From the NCBI GenBank assembly GCA_963828505.1, contig CAWHFM010000011.1, forward strand, positions 181,660 to 245,659: 64,000 bases of DNA, read 5' to 3'. This document shows positions 16,751-26,178 of this stretch, piece by piece. Numbering within the stretch: the stretch's first letter is position 1; every line of letters starts with the position of its first letter. A program made the translations under genes and the position numbers. The notes below the pieces were generated by a model, which saw nothing but the letters and a program-made list of their open reading frames with translations, ran no database searches and was not told where the DNA came from. This DNA comes from Bog-473 sp963828505 (GTDB lineage: Bacteria > Actinomycetota > Acidimicrobiia > Acidimicrobiales > RAAP-2).

Positions 16751-17997
16751 CTGCTGCCGACGCTCGCCGTCGAGGTGCCGGGGATGTCGGTCCCGCAGTA
16801 GGGCTGCGCGGAGACCGTGGTGAAACCGTGCTTCTCGGCCTGCTCGATCCACGTGCACTGCTTGGGAAGGTCGTGCCCGAAGATGGTGGCGTAGTCGATG
16901 CTCTGGGGCAGCATGCCGTTGTCGTTGTAGGACTTCAGGCCCCGCAGGTCCTTGATGACGGCGGCCCGGGTCGGGTTCGGGCCTGCCATCTCCAGACCCT
17001 TGATCATGAGGTCCGCCCCGGCCCACGCCTCCTCCTGGCCGAAGTTGGCGAACTGGCTCTTGGAGAGGTGCCCGTACTTCTCCATCGCCGCCTGCATCTG
17101 CTCTGTGCCCGCGTTGGGCAGGCTCCAGGGCCGGAAGAGGGAGAGGAAGTAGTCACCCTGCACGGCGCTCCAAGCCGGCCCGTTGATGATGTCGGGCTCG
17201 TATCCGGTCGCGAACAGCGCCTTGAACTTGACCCCGGCCTGCTTCAGCGCCGTCGCCAGGGCGTAGTTCGAGTTCGAGTCCATGCCCGGCACGATGGCGT
17301 TCACGCCGTCCTGCTTGGCCACGAGGGCGGTGCTGGTGAACGCGACGCCGCCGAAGGGGATGGAGGTGTCGAGCACGCCGACCTTGCCTCCCGCGTGCTT
17401 GAACGAGTCCGCGCTCTGGACGGCGGCGCGGGCCGAGGACGGGGAGATGCCGTAGCCGTATGAGCCGAGGACCGTGCCGCCGTGCGACTTGAGGAAGTCC
17501 CCGATCTGCGTGTTGACGGGGTACTTGGGGTCGACGCTCCCCTCGTCGGAGGCGAACATGTTCGTATACGGCTTCGTCCCCCATTCGGGGCCGTCGTCGT
17601 AGGAGCCCGTCACCGGCACGCCCTGCTCGTTCGGGTACTTGGCGGCGAGGAAGAACAGGGGGCTTTGCGACACGATGCCGAATGCCTTGGAGTCGGCTTC
17701 CTGGACCGCCGTCGCAATCTCCGAGGGGCTGGTCTGGTCGTCGAGAACCAAGGGGACGAGCTTGTGGCCGTGCACGCCGCCCTCGGCGTTCTGCAGTGCG
17801 ATGCGAGCGTCGAATCCGGCCGGAGACGTCGAGTTCTCGGAAGCGCCCGGCCCGGTCAGGTCGGTGATGTATGCGACCGTGATCGGCGCCGGTGATGCGG
17901 CCGCCGACGTGGTGGTGGCCAGGGCGGCGATGGGCAGGCTCGCGGCTCCTGCCACGAGCGCGGCGGCAAGCCGCCCGACGGTGATGGGGTGACGCAT
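16747..17997 (-). CDS. Periplasmic-type substrate-binding protein of a branched-chain-amino-acid-class ABC transporter
   Basis: A 416-residue exported solute-binding protein (type I periplasmic-binding fold, LivJ/Peripla_BP_6 class). GGGAGGG sits five bases before ATG 17997. The signal peptide runs through AAALVAGAASLPIAALA to SAAASPAP. ITVAYITDLTGPGAS and GFDARIALQNAEGGVHGHKLVPLVLDD are the characteristic first strand and helix of this class, and GYEPDIINGPAW lies in the second lobe. There is no lipobox cysteine in the signal, so anchoring is unclear. The gene follows livHM, livG and livF on the same strand, separated from livF by 97 bp with a hairpin, completing a full transporter. The ligand is unknown; neighbouring catabolic genes suggest an organic acid or aromatic/alicyclic compound. 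Confidence 0.88.
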   Translation of the reverse strand: MRHPITVGRLAAALVAGAASLPIAALATTTSAAASPAPITVAYITDLTGPGASENSTSPAGFDARIALQNAEGGVHGHKLVPLVLDDQTSPSEIATAVQEADSKAFGIVSQSPLFFLAAKYPNEQGVPVTGSYDDGPEWGTKPYTNMFASDEGSVDPKYPVNTQIGDFLKSHGGTVLGSYGYGISPSSARAAVQSADSFKHAGGKVGVLDTSIPFGGVAFTSTALVAKQDGVNAIVPGMDSNSNYALATALKQAGVKFKALFATGYEPDIINGPAWSAVQGDYFLSLFRPWSLPNAGTEQMQAAMEKYGHLSKSQFANFGQEEAWAGADLMIKGLEMAGPNPTRAAVIKDLRGLKSYNDNGMLPQSIDYATIFGHDLPKQCTWIEQAEKHGFTTVSAQPYCGTDIPGTSTASVGSS

Positions 17998-18073
17998 TTC
18001 AACCCTCCCAGGGTTCGTCTCGGGTACCCGTGCTGACTGCGTGAACCGAATAGGTATTTTCGGAGAACCGCCA

Positions 18074-18090
18074 TCTCGCTCAGAGCGAGA
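18074..18090 (-). terminator. Intercistronic hairpin between livF and binding-protein genes
   Basis: TCTCGCT and AGCGAGA form a perfect 7-bp stem with a 3-base loop, four bases downstream of the livF stop. No T tract follows, so it is more likely an mRNA-stabilising or attenuating element that sets different levels of binding protein and membrane complex than a full terminator. Confidence 0.5.
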
Positions 18091-18094
18091 GCCG

Positions 18095-18837
<743 letters not shown>

Positions 18838-18841
<4 letters not shown>

Positions 18842-19728
18842 GTGCCCTCGCCCGCGGGAACTTGGTGCAGTGCCGGCGCGGGCTGACCCAGGCCAGTGCG
18901 ACCAACGGGCTCACCGTCGCCGAGGTAGGCCGACCGCACCGCCGGATCGTTCCGGATCTCCTCGGGAGAGCCGACGGCGATCCGCTCTCCGAAGTCGAGT
19001 ACGAAGACGATGCCCGACAAGGCGAGGACCGCGGCGACGTCATGCTCGACGATGACCACGGACAACGGATGCTCGTTGTGGTCCACTATCTGCCGGAACA
19101 CCGAGAGCAGGTTCTCCGACGCTTTCATGTCCAGCCCCGAGAGTGGCTCGTCGAGGAGGAGAACGTGCGGATCGCTGGCGAGGGCACGTCCGACCTCCAC
19201 CAGGCGGACGATGCCGAGGGGCAGCGATGCCACAGGCGCCTTGCCCACCCGGGTGAGCTGCAACAGTTCCAGCAACGAGTCGACCCGCTCGGTCTCGGCG
19301 CTCGACGGGGGCAGGAGTGAGCGCGGGTCGAACATGTCCCGCCAGAGCCGCTTGGGCGCCGTGCGGGCCCGATACGCCAGGACGAGGTGCTCCCGGACGG
19401 TCAGCCCCATGAAGAGCTCAGGCTGCTGGAACGTTCTGGCCAAACCCATGGCTGCTCGGGCCCGGGGTGAGTTGTCGGTGACGTCTGCGCCGCGCAGATG
19501 CACCCGACCGGCGTTGGGACGGAGAAGACCCGAGAGCACGGCGAGGAGCGTCGACTTGCCGGCGCCGTTCGGGCCCACCAAGCCAGCGATCTCCCCGGGC
19601 TGCACCTCAATGGAGACGTTGGAGAGGGCGGTGAGCCCGCCGAAACGCACGGTCACGCCGTCGGCGGACAACGCCGGCGTGGTCACGTCGGATGCCTCGA
19701 GATCGTTCGGAACGGCCGCTGTCGTCAC
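18838..19728 (-). CDS. LivG-type ABC transporter ATPase
   Basis: A 296-residue ATPase. After a ~20-residue N-terminal extension come VRFGGLTALSNVSIEV, Walker A GPNGAGKST, LRGADVTDNSPRARAAMGLARTFQQPELFMGLTV (a LivG-type Q-loop region), Walker B HVLLLDEPLSGLD and the switch VVIVEHDVAAV with its His. The ABC signature is degenerate (SLPLGIVRLVEVGRAL in place of LSGGQ), a feature seen in part of this class. A C-terminal extension follows the domain. The gene overlaps livHM by four bases upstream and livF by four bases downstream, so the three are a tightly coupled operon. Confidence 0.92.
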
Positions 19729-21758
19729 AGGATGGTCCCAGCCACTTGGGGTGCCGGCTCGAGCGAATCGTCTTCGGTGGACGCGGTCGGTGCCTCACCC
19801 GACTCTCCGCTCTCGATCAGTGCCGGAGCCCTCCTCACCAACATTCGCCGCAGCCTCCGGCTGTTCTCGGCTAGCGCACCGTCGGGGTACAGCGCGGCCG
19901 AGATGGCGCCCAGACCGAAGAGGACCTGGAGCCCGATGGGGAGCCAGGTCACCGAAGAGAAGTAGTACTGGAACAGTGCCGCGGGGAAGACCAGCGTGAG
20001 GCCCGCGATGAGCGCGGCCGTGGTGGAGCGCACACCGATCGTCACGAGCACAGCGAGCCAGACCAATCCTGCGAATGTCGCGAACTCGCTGGGCTGGAAC
20101 GTCGTCTGCGCCAGCGCGAAGAGCGCACCCCCGATCCCGGCGATCGTCGCCGCGAGCGCACCCGCGATCACCTTCATCTGCACGACACTGATCCCCGAGG
20201 TCCGCGCTCCGGCCTCGCTCCATCTGGCGGCGTTGAGAGCGAGGCCGGTGGTCGAGCGTCTGAGGTTCACGATGAACAGAGCGATCACCACGAACACGAC
20301 CAGGCAGAGGTAGGTGAACCCCAAGTCCGACGACGCGAAGCCCGGGCGGTTGAGGGTCAGCCCGAGGCCCTGGTTGACGAACGAAGGTAGGGTGAAGACG
20401 AGGCTCTCCATGAGGAGGCCGAAGGTCAGCGTCACGAGCGCCACGTAGAGGTCGCCCAGCCGGATGCTGAGGAAGCCCACGATGGCACCCATCGCCCCGG
20501 CGACGAGCCCGCCGACGACTGCCGCGGCGAGAACGGGCCAGCCGTGGTTGTTGGCCAGTTGGGCGGTGGTCAGGGCTCCCACCCCGGCGAAAGTGATCTG
20601 GCAGAGCCAGAGCATGCCGCCCTCGCCCGTGACGACGGTCCATGACAAGAAGATGACGGCGTAGGCGAAGGCTTGGGCGAACAGGCCCACCCAGTAACCC
20701 TGGACGATAAGTGGAAGGGCCCCGACCGCGATGATGAGCAGCAGTGGACCGGCGTATTTGCCGAGGAAGCCCATCGACGCGGTCTCCGCCAGGTTGTTGG
20801 TCGACCCCGCCAGTCGGCTTTCGCCCTGAGGGGTGATGGCCCGGTCGAGCGCACCGCCCCATCCGTCCGACTCCCCTACCTTGCCCCGACGGATCAGGCT
20901 GTATATCAGGAACAGGGCGATCACCATGAACGGGACCGCGTCGATGATCTCGGTCGTCCACTGACTCGCCGGCGGCAGCTTCCACTGGAAGAGGGACGTG
21001 GCGACACCCATGAGCAGGCCCACGCCGACGGCGACCGGGAGGTTCCGGAGCTTTGCGGCCACGACGGCGGCGAACGAGGCGGCGATGAGGAGCGTGAAGT
21101 TGTTGGGGTCGAGGCCGATGATCGGCGCGGCGAGGACGCCGGTCAGCCCGGCGAAGAACGTGGCGACCGCCCAGACTCCGACTGCGATGAGGGTGGGATT
21201 GGTGCCCGACAAGTCCGTCATGGCCGGGGAGTCGACCATGGCGCGCACTTTCAAGCCGACCTCGGTGTAGCGCAGTACTCCCGCCCCGATCAAGACGGTC
21301 GCCACCACACACGCGTAGACGATGACCTGGTCCATGGTGACGGGGACGCCGAGGAAGTCGAAGACGCGCACCGGCTCCGGCGCCAGGCCAGGCGCCTGCT
21401 GAATGGCCTGGTTCCCAAAGACCCATGGAAGTTCGGCGACGGCTGGGATGGCGACGAGCAAACCGATGGTGGCCACGATCTTGATCAACGGCGAGGACAG
21501 CCGCAGGAACCGGAAGAGCACGGCGTAGAGGAACACACCGAGGGCAGGGGCGGCGATGACGATGGAGACGATTGCGGCGGGGAGGATCGCCCAGTTGTGC
21601 TGGGTGTGGAGGAAGTAATAGAAGCGCGCGATGAAGAACGCGATCGCCCCGAAGGCGAAGTTCAGGATCCCCGACGACGTGTAGGTGATGACCAGGCCGG
21701 CCGAGGCGATGGCGTAGATGCCGCCGAGCACCAGGCCGGCGATCACGAACTGCAGCAT
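19725..21758 (-). CDS. Fused LivH-LivM permease of a branched-chain-amino-acid-class ABC transporter
   Basis: A 677-residue membrane protein combining two permeases usually made separately. Residues ~1-290 are LivH-like (LQFVIAGLVLGGIYAIASAGL at the start, TSSGILNFAFGAIAF, multiple helices). A soluble linker of about 35 residues (RRGKVGESDGWGG onward) joins it to a LivM-like half (~325-640) with QITFAGVGALTTAQLANN, LGDLYVALVTLTFGLLMES and the EAA-like loop LNAARWSEAGARTSGISVVQMK. A charged C-terminal tail ends at IL. It forms the transmembrane path for the LivG/LivF ATPases and the binding protein at 16747. An operator of the shared palindromic type lies 47 bp upstream of ATG 21758. Confidence 0.9.
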   Translation of the reverse strand: MLQFVIAGLVLGGIYAIASAGLVITYTSSGILNFAFGAIAFFIARFYYFLHTQHNWAILPAAIVSIVIAAPALGVFLYAVLFRFLRLSSPLIKIVATIGLLVAIPAVAELPWVFGNQAIQQAPGLAPEPVRVFDFLGVPVTMDQVIVYACVVATVLIGAGVLRYTEVGLKVRAMVDSPAMTDLSGTNPTLIAVGVWAVATFFAGLTGVLAAPIIGLDPNNFTLLIAASFAAVVAAKLRNLPVAVGVGLLMGVATSLFQWKLPPASQWTTEIIDAVPFMVIALFLIYSLIRRGKVGESDGWGGALDRAITPQGESRLAGSTNNLAETASMGFLGKYAGPLLLIIAVGALPLIVQGYWVGLFAQAFAYAVIFLSWTVVTGEGGMLWLCQITFAGVGALTTAQLANNHGWPVLAAAVVGGLVAGAMGAIVGFLSIRLGDLYVALVTLTFGLLMESLVFTLPSFVNQGLGLTLNRPGFASSDLGFTYLCLVVFVVIALFIVNLRRSTTGLALNAARWSEAGARTSGISVVQMKVIAGALAATIAGIGGALFALAQTTFQPSEFATFAGLVWLAVLVTIGVRSTTAALIAGLTLVFPAALFQYYFSSVTWLPIGLQVLFGLGAISAALYPDGALAENSRRLRRMLVRRAPALIESGESGEAPTASTEDDSLEPAPQVAGTIL

Positions 21759-21804
21759 CCTGCGGGACCCACCCCTTCTCGCCGGTAGGTCGAGCCAGCA
21801 TTTC

Positions 21805-21824
21805 TGACATCGACGTCGATACTG
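21805..21824. promoter_or_regulatory. Shared regulon operator, site A (livHM-livG-livF-SBP operon)
   Basis: TGACATCGACGTCGATACTG; the inner 12 bases (21809-21820) are a perfect palindrome, ATCGACGTCGAT, centred on GACGTC. One of five related sites (A-E). It lies upstream of the transporter operon, with TAGTAT-type -10 sequence on the minus strand close beside it. Confidence 0.7.
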
Positions 21825-22000
21825 ATACTAACGAGGTCCCGGACCCCGGTGCACGACGGCACTTTCGGTCTCTGACCTGGGAATTCGGCCCAAGGCCCAG
21901 TGGTCTCCCCGGCCTGTGCTCCCTCGGCTCGGGCGATCCCGGGAGGACGATTCTCCGAGCTGGAAATTACCGAACCAGTGGGGTGGAATCCTTCACGGGC

Positions 22001-22909
22001 TCAGCCCTCGGCGCGCACCTTGTCCTTCTGCGCCGGCACGATGGGCGGTGCCTCCTTCCAGTTCGGGATGCCCGAGTCCTCCTCGGCCACCGGGTACCGG
22101 TCTTCGTTCACCCAGGCCCAATGGGAGTGGTTGAGCTCGTGCAGGGTGAAGCAGGCGTTGAGGGCGTTGTAGAAGCCCATGTTGTCGACCGATTGGTTGA
22201 CCGCCTCCTTGATCAACAGAGCGGTCATCGTCGGCAACTGGGCGATGCGCTGTGCGAACTCGAGCGTCCGGTCGCTTAGGTCGTCGGCTGGGAAGACCTT
22301 GCTCACCATCCCCAACGAATGAGCCTCGTCGGCGTCGACCGAATCTCCGGTGAGGAGGAGCTCCTTCGCCTTGCGAGGCCCGAACTCCCACGGGTGGGCG
22401 AAGTATTCGACGCCGCACATGCCAAGCCGGGTCCCGACGACATCGGCGAAGCGGGTGCCCTCGGCGGCCACGATCAGGTCGCACGCCCAGAGCAGCATGA
22501 GGCCCGCCGCGTAGACGTCGCCGTGCGCCTGCCCGATCGTGATCTTGCGCAGGTTCCGCCACCGCCGTGTGTTGTCGTAGAAGTAGTGCCATTCCTGGAG
22601 CATCAGGGCTTCGGAGCCCTTCCTGGTGGCGCCGTTGATCTTCCGCGTCGGATGCTGGTTCGGGCCCGGCATCGCCTCCTCCCTGGAGGCTTTGGATCCG
22701 AGATCGTGGCCGGTGGAGAACATCGGTCCCGTCCCGCCCAGGATCACGACCCGCACCTCGTCGTCGGCCTCGGCCTGCAAGAACGCTTCGTTGAGCTCCA
22801 CGAGCAGACCGCGGTTCTGCGCGTTGCGCGTGTCCGGCCGGTTCAACATGATGCGCACCACACGGCCCGAGTCCAGGGTCTCGTACAGGACGTACTTGTA
22901 GTCGGGCAT
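22001..22909 (-). CDS. Enoyl-CoA hydratase/isomerase family protein
   Basis: A 302-residue crotonase, somewhat longer than typical (~260) because of an insertion between residues 70 and 105 (SKASREEAMPGPNQHP). The family core is clear: VVRIMLNRPDTRNAQN, RVVILGGTGPMFSTGHDLGS, ITIGQAHGDVYAAGLMLLWACDLIVAAEGTRFADVVG and GMVSKVFPADDL. The oxyanion segment has AAGLM where GGG/GGA is usual. It may hydrate an enoyl-CoA, or isomerise or open a ring, so the reaction is open. AAGGAG lies six bases before ATG 22909. It follows the amidohydrolase at 23050 by 140 bp on the same strand and is probably co-transcribed from site B. Confidence 0.85.
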   Translation of the reverse strand: MPDYKYVLYETLDSGRVVRIMLNRPDTRNAQNRGLLVELNEAFLQAEADDEVRVVILGGTGPMFSTGHDLGSKASREEAMPGPNQHPTRKINGATRKGSEALMLQEWHYFYDNTRRWRNLRKITIGQAHGDVYAAGLMLLWACDLIVAAEGTRFADVVGTRLGMCGVEYFAHPWEFGPRKAKELLLTGDSVDADEAHSLGMVSKVFPADDLSDRTLEFAQRIAQLPTMTALLIKEAVNQSVDNMGFYNALNACFTLHELNHSHWAWVNEDRYPVAEEDSGIPNWKEAPPIVPAQKDKVRAEG

Positions 22910-23049
22910 TCGGGCTCCTTCTTCGCTGATGGGTTCCAGCGCGTGACCCTACTGTCGTACCCGGAGCATCTGCATAACCCAGGGTTCGAGCGGCGGCGGG
23001 GACGAATCGATCGGGATAGAGCTTCTACGGCACCGCTCTGGTTCGTCGG

Positions 23050-24252
23050 CTACGACGCAGCACCCACCGGGACTTCGACCTTCATGATCCGGGCCAGGTT
23101 CCCGCCCATGATGTTGCGGACATCCCCGGCCGGGAGATCCTCGGGCAGGCGGTCGACGAAGGTGCACGGCTCGGCGAGCCCCTCGGGGTGCGGGTAGTCC
23201 GAACCGAAGAGGAGGTGGTCCGCCCCGATGGCGTCGATGAGGACCTCAAAGTTGTCCTCGTGGAAGGGGCTCACGTAGACGCTTCGCTTGAATTGCTCGA
23301 CCGGGTCGCCGTCGAAGGCCTGCGGCATCTTGCGGTGGACGTCTGCCAGGTGGTCGAGGAACGGCGCCACCCAGTCACCACCGCTCTCGATGGAGGCGAC
23401 CCGCAGGTCCGGGAACCGGGCCAGTACACCGTGGCATGCGAGCGCGGCCATGGTGTCCTCCACCGGCCGGCCCTTGATCGTCATCATGCGGAACGAGTCG
23501 AGCCGGAACGGCAACATCTCCTCTGGACCGGTCCAGTCCGACTGGTAGCGGGAATAGCCGCTGTCGGACGAGTGCATGGCCACGAGGACGTCGGCGTCGA
23601 CCACCGCCTGCCAGAACGGGTCGAACTCGGGAAAGCCGAACGACCGCGAGCCGCGGGGTGCCGGCACCGGGGCCGGGCGGATCAGGACGGCCTTCGCACC
23701 GCGCTCGACCGCCCACTCGAGCTCCTCGATCGCCTTCTCCACGATGGGGAGCGTGATCACGGGCGTCGAGAAGATCCGGTTCTCGTAGTCGAACTGCCAC
23801 TCCTCGTACATCCACTCGTTCAGCGCGTGGATGGCGGCATGCGTGAGCTCCAGGTCGTCACGCATCCGCTCCTCCAGCAGGCTGGCCAGCGTCGGGAACA
23901 TCAGCGACTGGTCCACCCCCAGTTCATCCATGAGCTCGATTCGCGGACCAGGCTCGCGGAAACCGGGAAGGCATCGCATCGGCTTTCCGACGATCTCCCG
24001 GTACGACTTGCCTTCCGGATTGCCGTTCCGGAAGTACTCCTCCTGGGCGCCCGGGCGCGCGACCACGTCGAACGTCGGGTTCGGGATGTAGTCGCTCACC
24101 GTCCCCCGGATCATGATCTTCGTCCGCCCGTGTATTTCGACGTACTCGATGGCGCTCTTGTATCGATCCGGCAGGTGGCGCGTGAACGAGTCCTGCGTCT
24201 CGTACATGTGGTTGTCGGCATCGAAGGTGGGAAAGTCGAGTGTTCTGGCCAT
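23050..24252 (-). CDS. Amidohydrolase-family protein (ACMSD-like decarboxylase/hydrolase)
   Basis: A 400-residue TIM-barrel metal enzyme of amidohydrolase-2 type, the family of aminocarboxymuconate-semialdehyde decarboxylase. It opens TFDADNHMYE, which supplies the usual metal site of strand 1 (D11-x-D-x-H15), then VDQSLMFPTLASLLEERM, the strand-5 His in LVAMHSSDSGYS, and the C-terminal LLFGSDYPHPEG with the conserved Asp. These enzymes decarboxylate or hydrolyse ring or side-chain acids; homologues are common in actinobacterial aromatic and steroid clusters. Its start is immediately behind a -10-like TAGCTT, so the message is probably leaderless. A paralogue lies at 27681. Confidence 0.88.
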   Translation of the reverse strand: MARTLDFPTFDADNHMYETQDSFTRHLPDRYKSAIEYVEIHGRTKIMIRGTVSDYIPNPTFDVVARPGAQEEYFRNGNPEGKSYREIVGKPMRCLPGFREPGPRIELMDELGVDQSLMFPTLASLLEERMRDDLELTHAAIHALNEWMYEEWQFDYENRIFSTPVITLPIVEKAIEELEWAVERGAKAVLIRPAPVPAPRGSRSFGFPEFDPFWQAVVDADVLVAMHSSDSGYSRYQSDWTGPEEMLPFRLDSFRMMTIKGRPVEDTMAALACHGVLARFPDLRVASIESGGDWVAPFLDHLADVHRKMPQAFDGDPVEQFKRSVYVSPFHEDNFEVLIDAIGADHLLFGSDYPHPEGLAEPCTFVDRLPEDLPAGDVRNIMGGNLARIMKVEVPVGAAS

Positions 24253-24258
24253 GTTCGG

Positions 24259-24295
24259 AAGCTACTCCAATTTTGACTGCGACGTCAATATCAAA
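24259..24295 (-). promoter_or_regulatory. Leaderless promoter with shared regulon operator, site B
   Basis: Imperfect palindrome TTTGA-CTGC-GACGTC-AATA-TCAAA (24272-24295). On the minus strand TTGACG (24288-24283) and TAGCTT (24264-24259) are spaced by 18 bases and the ATG follows six bases later. The operator overlaps the -35 element, so a bound regulator would block transcription of the amidohydrolase and crotonase genes. Confidence 0.65.
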
Positions 24296-24937
24296 TACTG
24301 ATCCGAGCCGGAGCCGCTGTCTCGGACGGGCGAGGCCGGATCGCTTGCGCTGAGGACGTCAGCGGATTTGGACGCATCCCTGACCACCAGCGGTTGCACC
24401 CGCCCATGAGCCTTGAGGTCAACGAGGGTAAAGCTGAGTTTGACGGCCGGGCCGGCGCATCCCATCGGCGCGGGCGCTGGCCCGATCGAAGCGCCTCTCG
24501 AGCTTCTCGGCGGACACGGCGTCGTCGGTGCGGAGAGAGGACAGCCGGCTCGCCCTTGACCTTCAAGTCGTCGTCCGGTCGAGCAAGTCGTCGCCCGGTC
24601 GAGCGAACATGATCTCCATGTCGCGAACGCTCAGCCGTCACTCCAAGGCGTCTACGACCCATGAACGAGTTGTGGCGATTACTCCTCGGCTGTCGCCGTG
24701 CCGACGGTGACGAGCGTCGGCGTATTCCTCGCCCTCTTCGACCACCTTTTGGGCGCCGTGTCCACCCCCGCCCATCACGACCAACCCGATAGTGGTTCAC
24801 CGGCCAGGGGAGCGGCCGCAGGCACTCGCAGCTTGCACGTTGACTGCGATTGCTCGCCGGCCACCGCTGGCCCGGATCTGATTCGGGCCCGCTTTGACGT
24901 TCGTGTAGCGTCGCCGCGGAACGAAAGGTGACGGTCG
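24296..24937. other. 642-bp region without a recognisable gene
   Basis: Reading frames here give low-complexity Arg/Ser-rich translations with no family resemblance on either strand. It contains a 20-bp tandem repeat (24564-24603) and, at its right end, GAAAGGTG (24924-24931), the probable ribosome site of the glycosyltransferase gene. It may hold decayed gene remains, but I cannot identify any. Confidence 0.5.
24564..24603. repeat. Tandem 20-bp direct repeat
   Basis: CAAGTCGTCGTCCGGTCGAG (24564-24583) is followed at once by the same sequence with one change, T to C at position 11 of the unit (24584-24603). It lies in non-coding sequence; no function is apparent. Confidence 0.8.
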
Positions 24938-26089
24938 ATGAGGGACGCAACGCGAGCACACGAGCCCTTGGTGCTGCACACCATCCCGGCTGCCGTTGCC
25001 CGCGGAGCGCAGATCGAGGCTCGGGCGATTGCGGATCAGTTGGACGAGCCCGGCGTGCGCCGACACGAGCTGCTCGGCCTGGTCGACGGGCCCGACGACG
25101 TGGTTGTCGAGCATTCAATCGGCTATCCCGGGGATGAACGCGCGACACATGGGTTCCGCCCGGGCCTGGTGGTGAAACTTCGTTCTGCCTTGCGGCGGCT
25201 GGCGCCTGCGGTCGTCGTGGCCCACGGCGGAGACCCGCTGAAGTACCTCGTTCCCGCCACCGTCGACAGACGGGTGCCCCTCGTCTATTACGCCATCGGG
25301 ACCGTAGCGAAGGAGCGCCTCGACCCCGTACGTGAGGCCATGTGGAAGCTTCTCCTGAACCGGGCCGACATGGTGGCGGCGGAGGGACAGGAGGTACTCG
25401 AGGAGTGTCGCCAGCGCTTCGGCGTGCCCCTCGCCCGCTCGGTCCTCGCTCCGAACGGCCGCGATCCGAACGAGTTCCACCCCGACCGCAGCTCTCCGCC
25501 TCGCGACGTCCCAGTCCTCACCTTCGTGGGAGCTCTCACCACGCAGAAACGTCCCGATCGGTTCATCGCCCTCATCGCCGCCCTGCGCGCCCGAGGGCTT
25601 CTCGCTGAAGCGCGGGTCGTGGGCGACGGCCCGTTGCGAGAAGCGCTGGAAGGTCCTGCCACCGAGGCCGCGGTCGAGCTGCTCGGGCGTCGTCGTGACG
25701 TCGCCGAGCTGCTCCGAGGCACCGACGTGTTCGTGTTCCCGAGCCTGTGGGCGGGCGAGGGCATGCCCGGTGTGCTCATTGAGGCTGGCCTGAGCAGTGT
25801 CCCGGTCGTGGCCACCGCCACTGGCGGCGTCCGCAGCATCGTCCTCGACGGCGACACGGGGTTCGTCGTGAAGGTCGACGACTTCGACGCGCTGGTGGAC
25901 GCGACCGCCGTCCTCGTCAAGGACGCTGCCCGGCGTCGGGTCATGGGCGCGGCCGCTCGGGAGCACTGCGTGGAGCACTTCAGTCTTTCCGCCGTCGCCG
26001 CCACGTGGCGGGGAATCCTCGACCCCCTCTGTCCACGCTCGTCGAATGGCCAGGACGGGATGGACGAACGCGACACGGGTCGCACCTGA
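24938..26089 (+). CDS. GT4-family glycosyltransferase
   Basis: A 383-residue GT-B fold glycosyltransferase. N-terminal half: LHTIPAAVARGAQIEARAIADQL and VVVAHGGDPLKYLVPA. C-terminal donor-binding half: TFVGALTTQKRPDRFIALIAAL, VGDGPLREALE, then the family E-x7-E motif in FPSLWAGEGMPGVLIEAGLSSVPVVATATGG. Such enzymes transfer a sugar from a nucleotide-activated donor to a lipid or polysaccharide acceptor on the cytoplasmic face. ATG 24938 follows GAAAGGTG at a suitable distance. It stands alone, rightward between two leftward catabolic operons; with the GT/deacetylase operon at 29067-31553 it may belong to cell-surface glycan synthesis. Confidence 0.88.
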   Translation: MRDATRAHEPLVLHTIPAAVARGAQIEARAIADQLDEPGVRRHELLGLVDGPDDVVVEHSIGYPGDERATHGFRPGLVVKLRSALRRLAPAVVVAHGGDPLKYLVPATVDRRVPLVYYAIGTVAKERLDPVREAMWKLLLNRADMVAAEGQEVLEECRQRFGVPLARSVLAPNGRDPNEFHPDRSSPPRDVPVLTFVGALTTQKRPDRFIALIAALRARGLLAEARVVGDGPLREALEGPATEAAVELLGRRRDVAELLRGTDVFVFPSLWAGEGMPGVLIEAGLSSVPVVATATGGVRSIVLDGDTGFVVKVDDFDALVDATAVLVKDAARRRVMGAAAREHCVEHFSLSAVAATWRGILDPLCPRSSNGQDGMDERDTGRT

Positions 26090-26178
26090 CCCCTCAGCGC
26101 AGAACCAGTACCTCGGCGGGCTGCGTCACCGCCACGCCCGTCGATCTAAATGGATCAATGGATCTTTGCCGACGACGA

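Noticed and set aside
22980..22995. GGTTCGAGC resembling a tRNA T-loop
   Set aside because: No acceptor stem, anticodon arm or pairing could be built around it.
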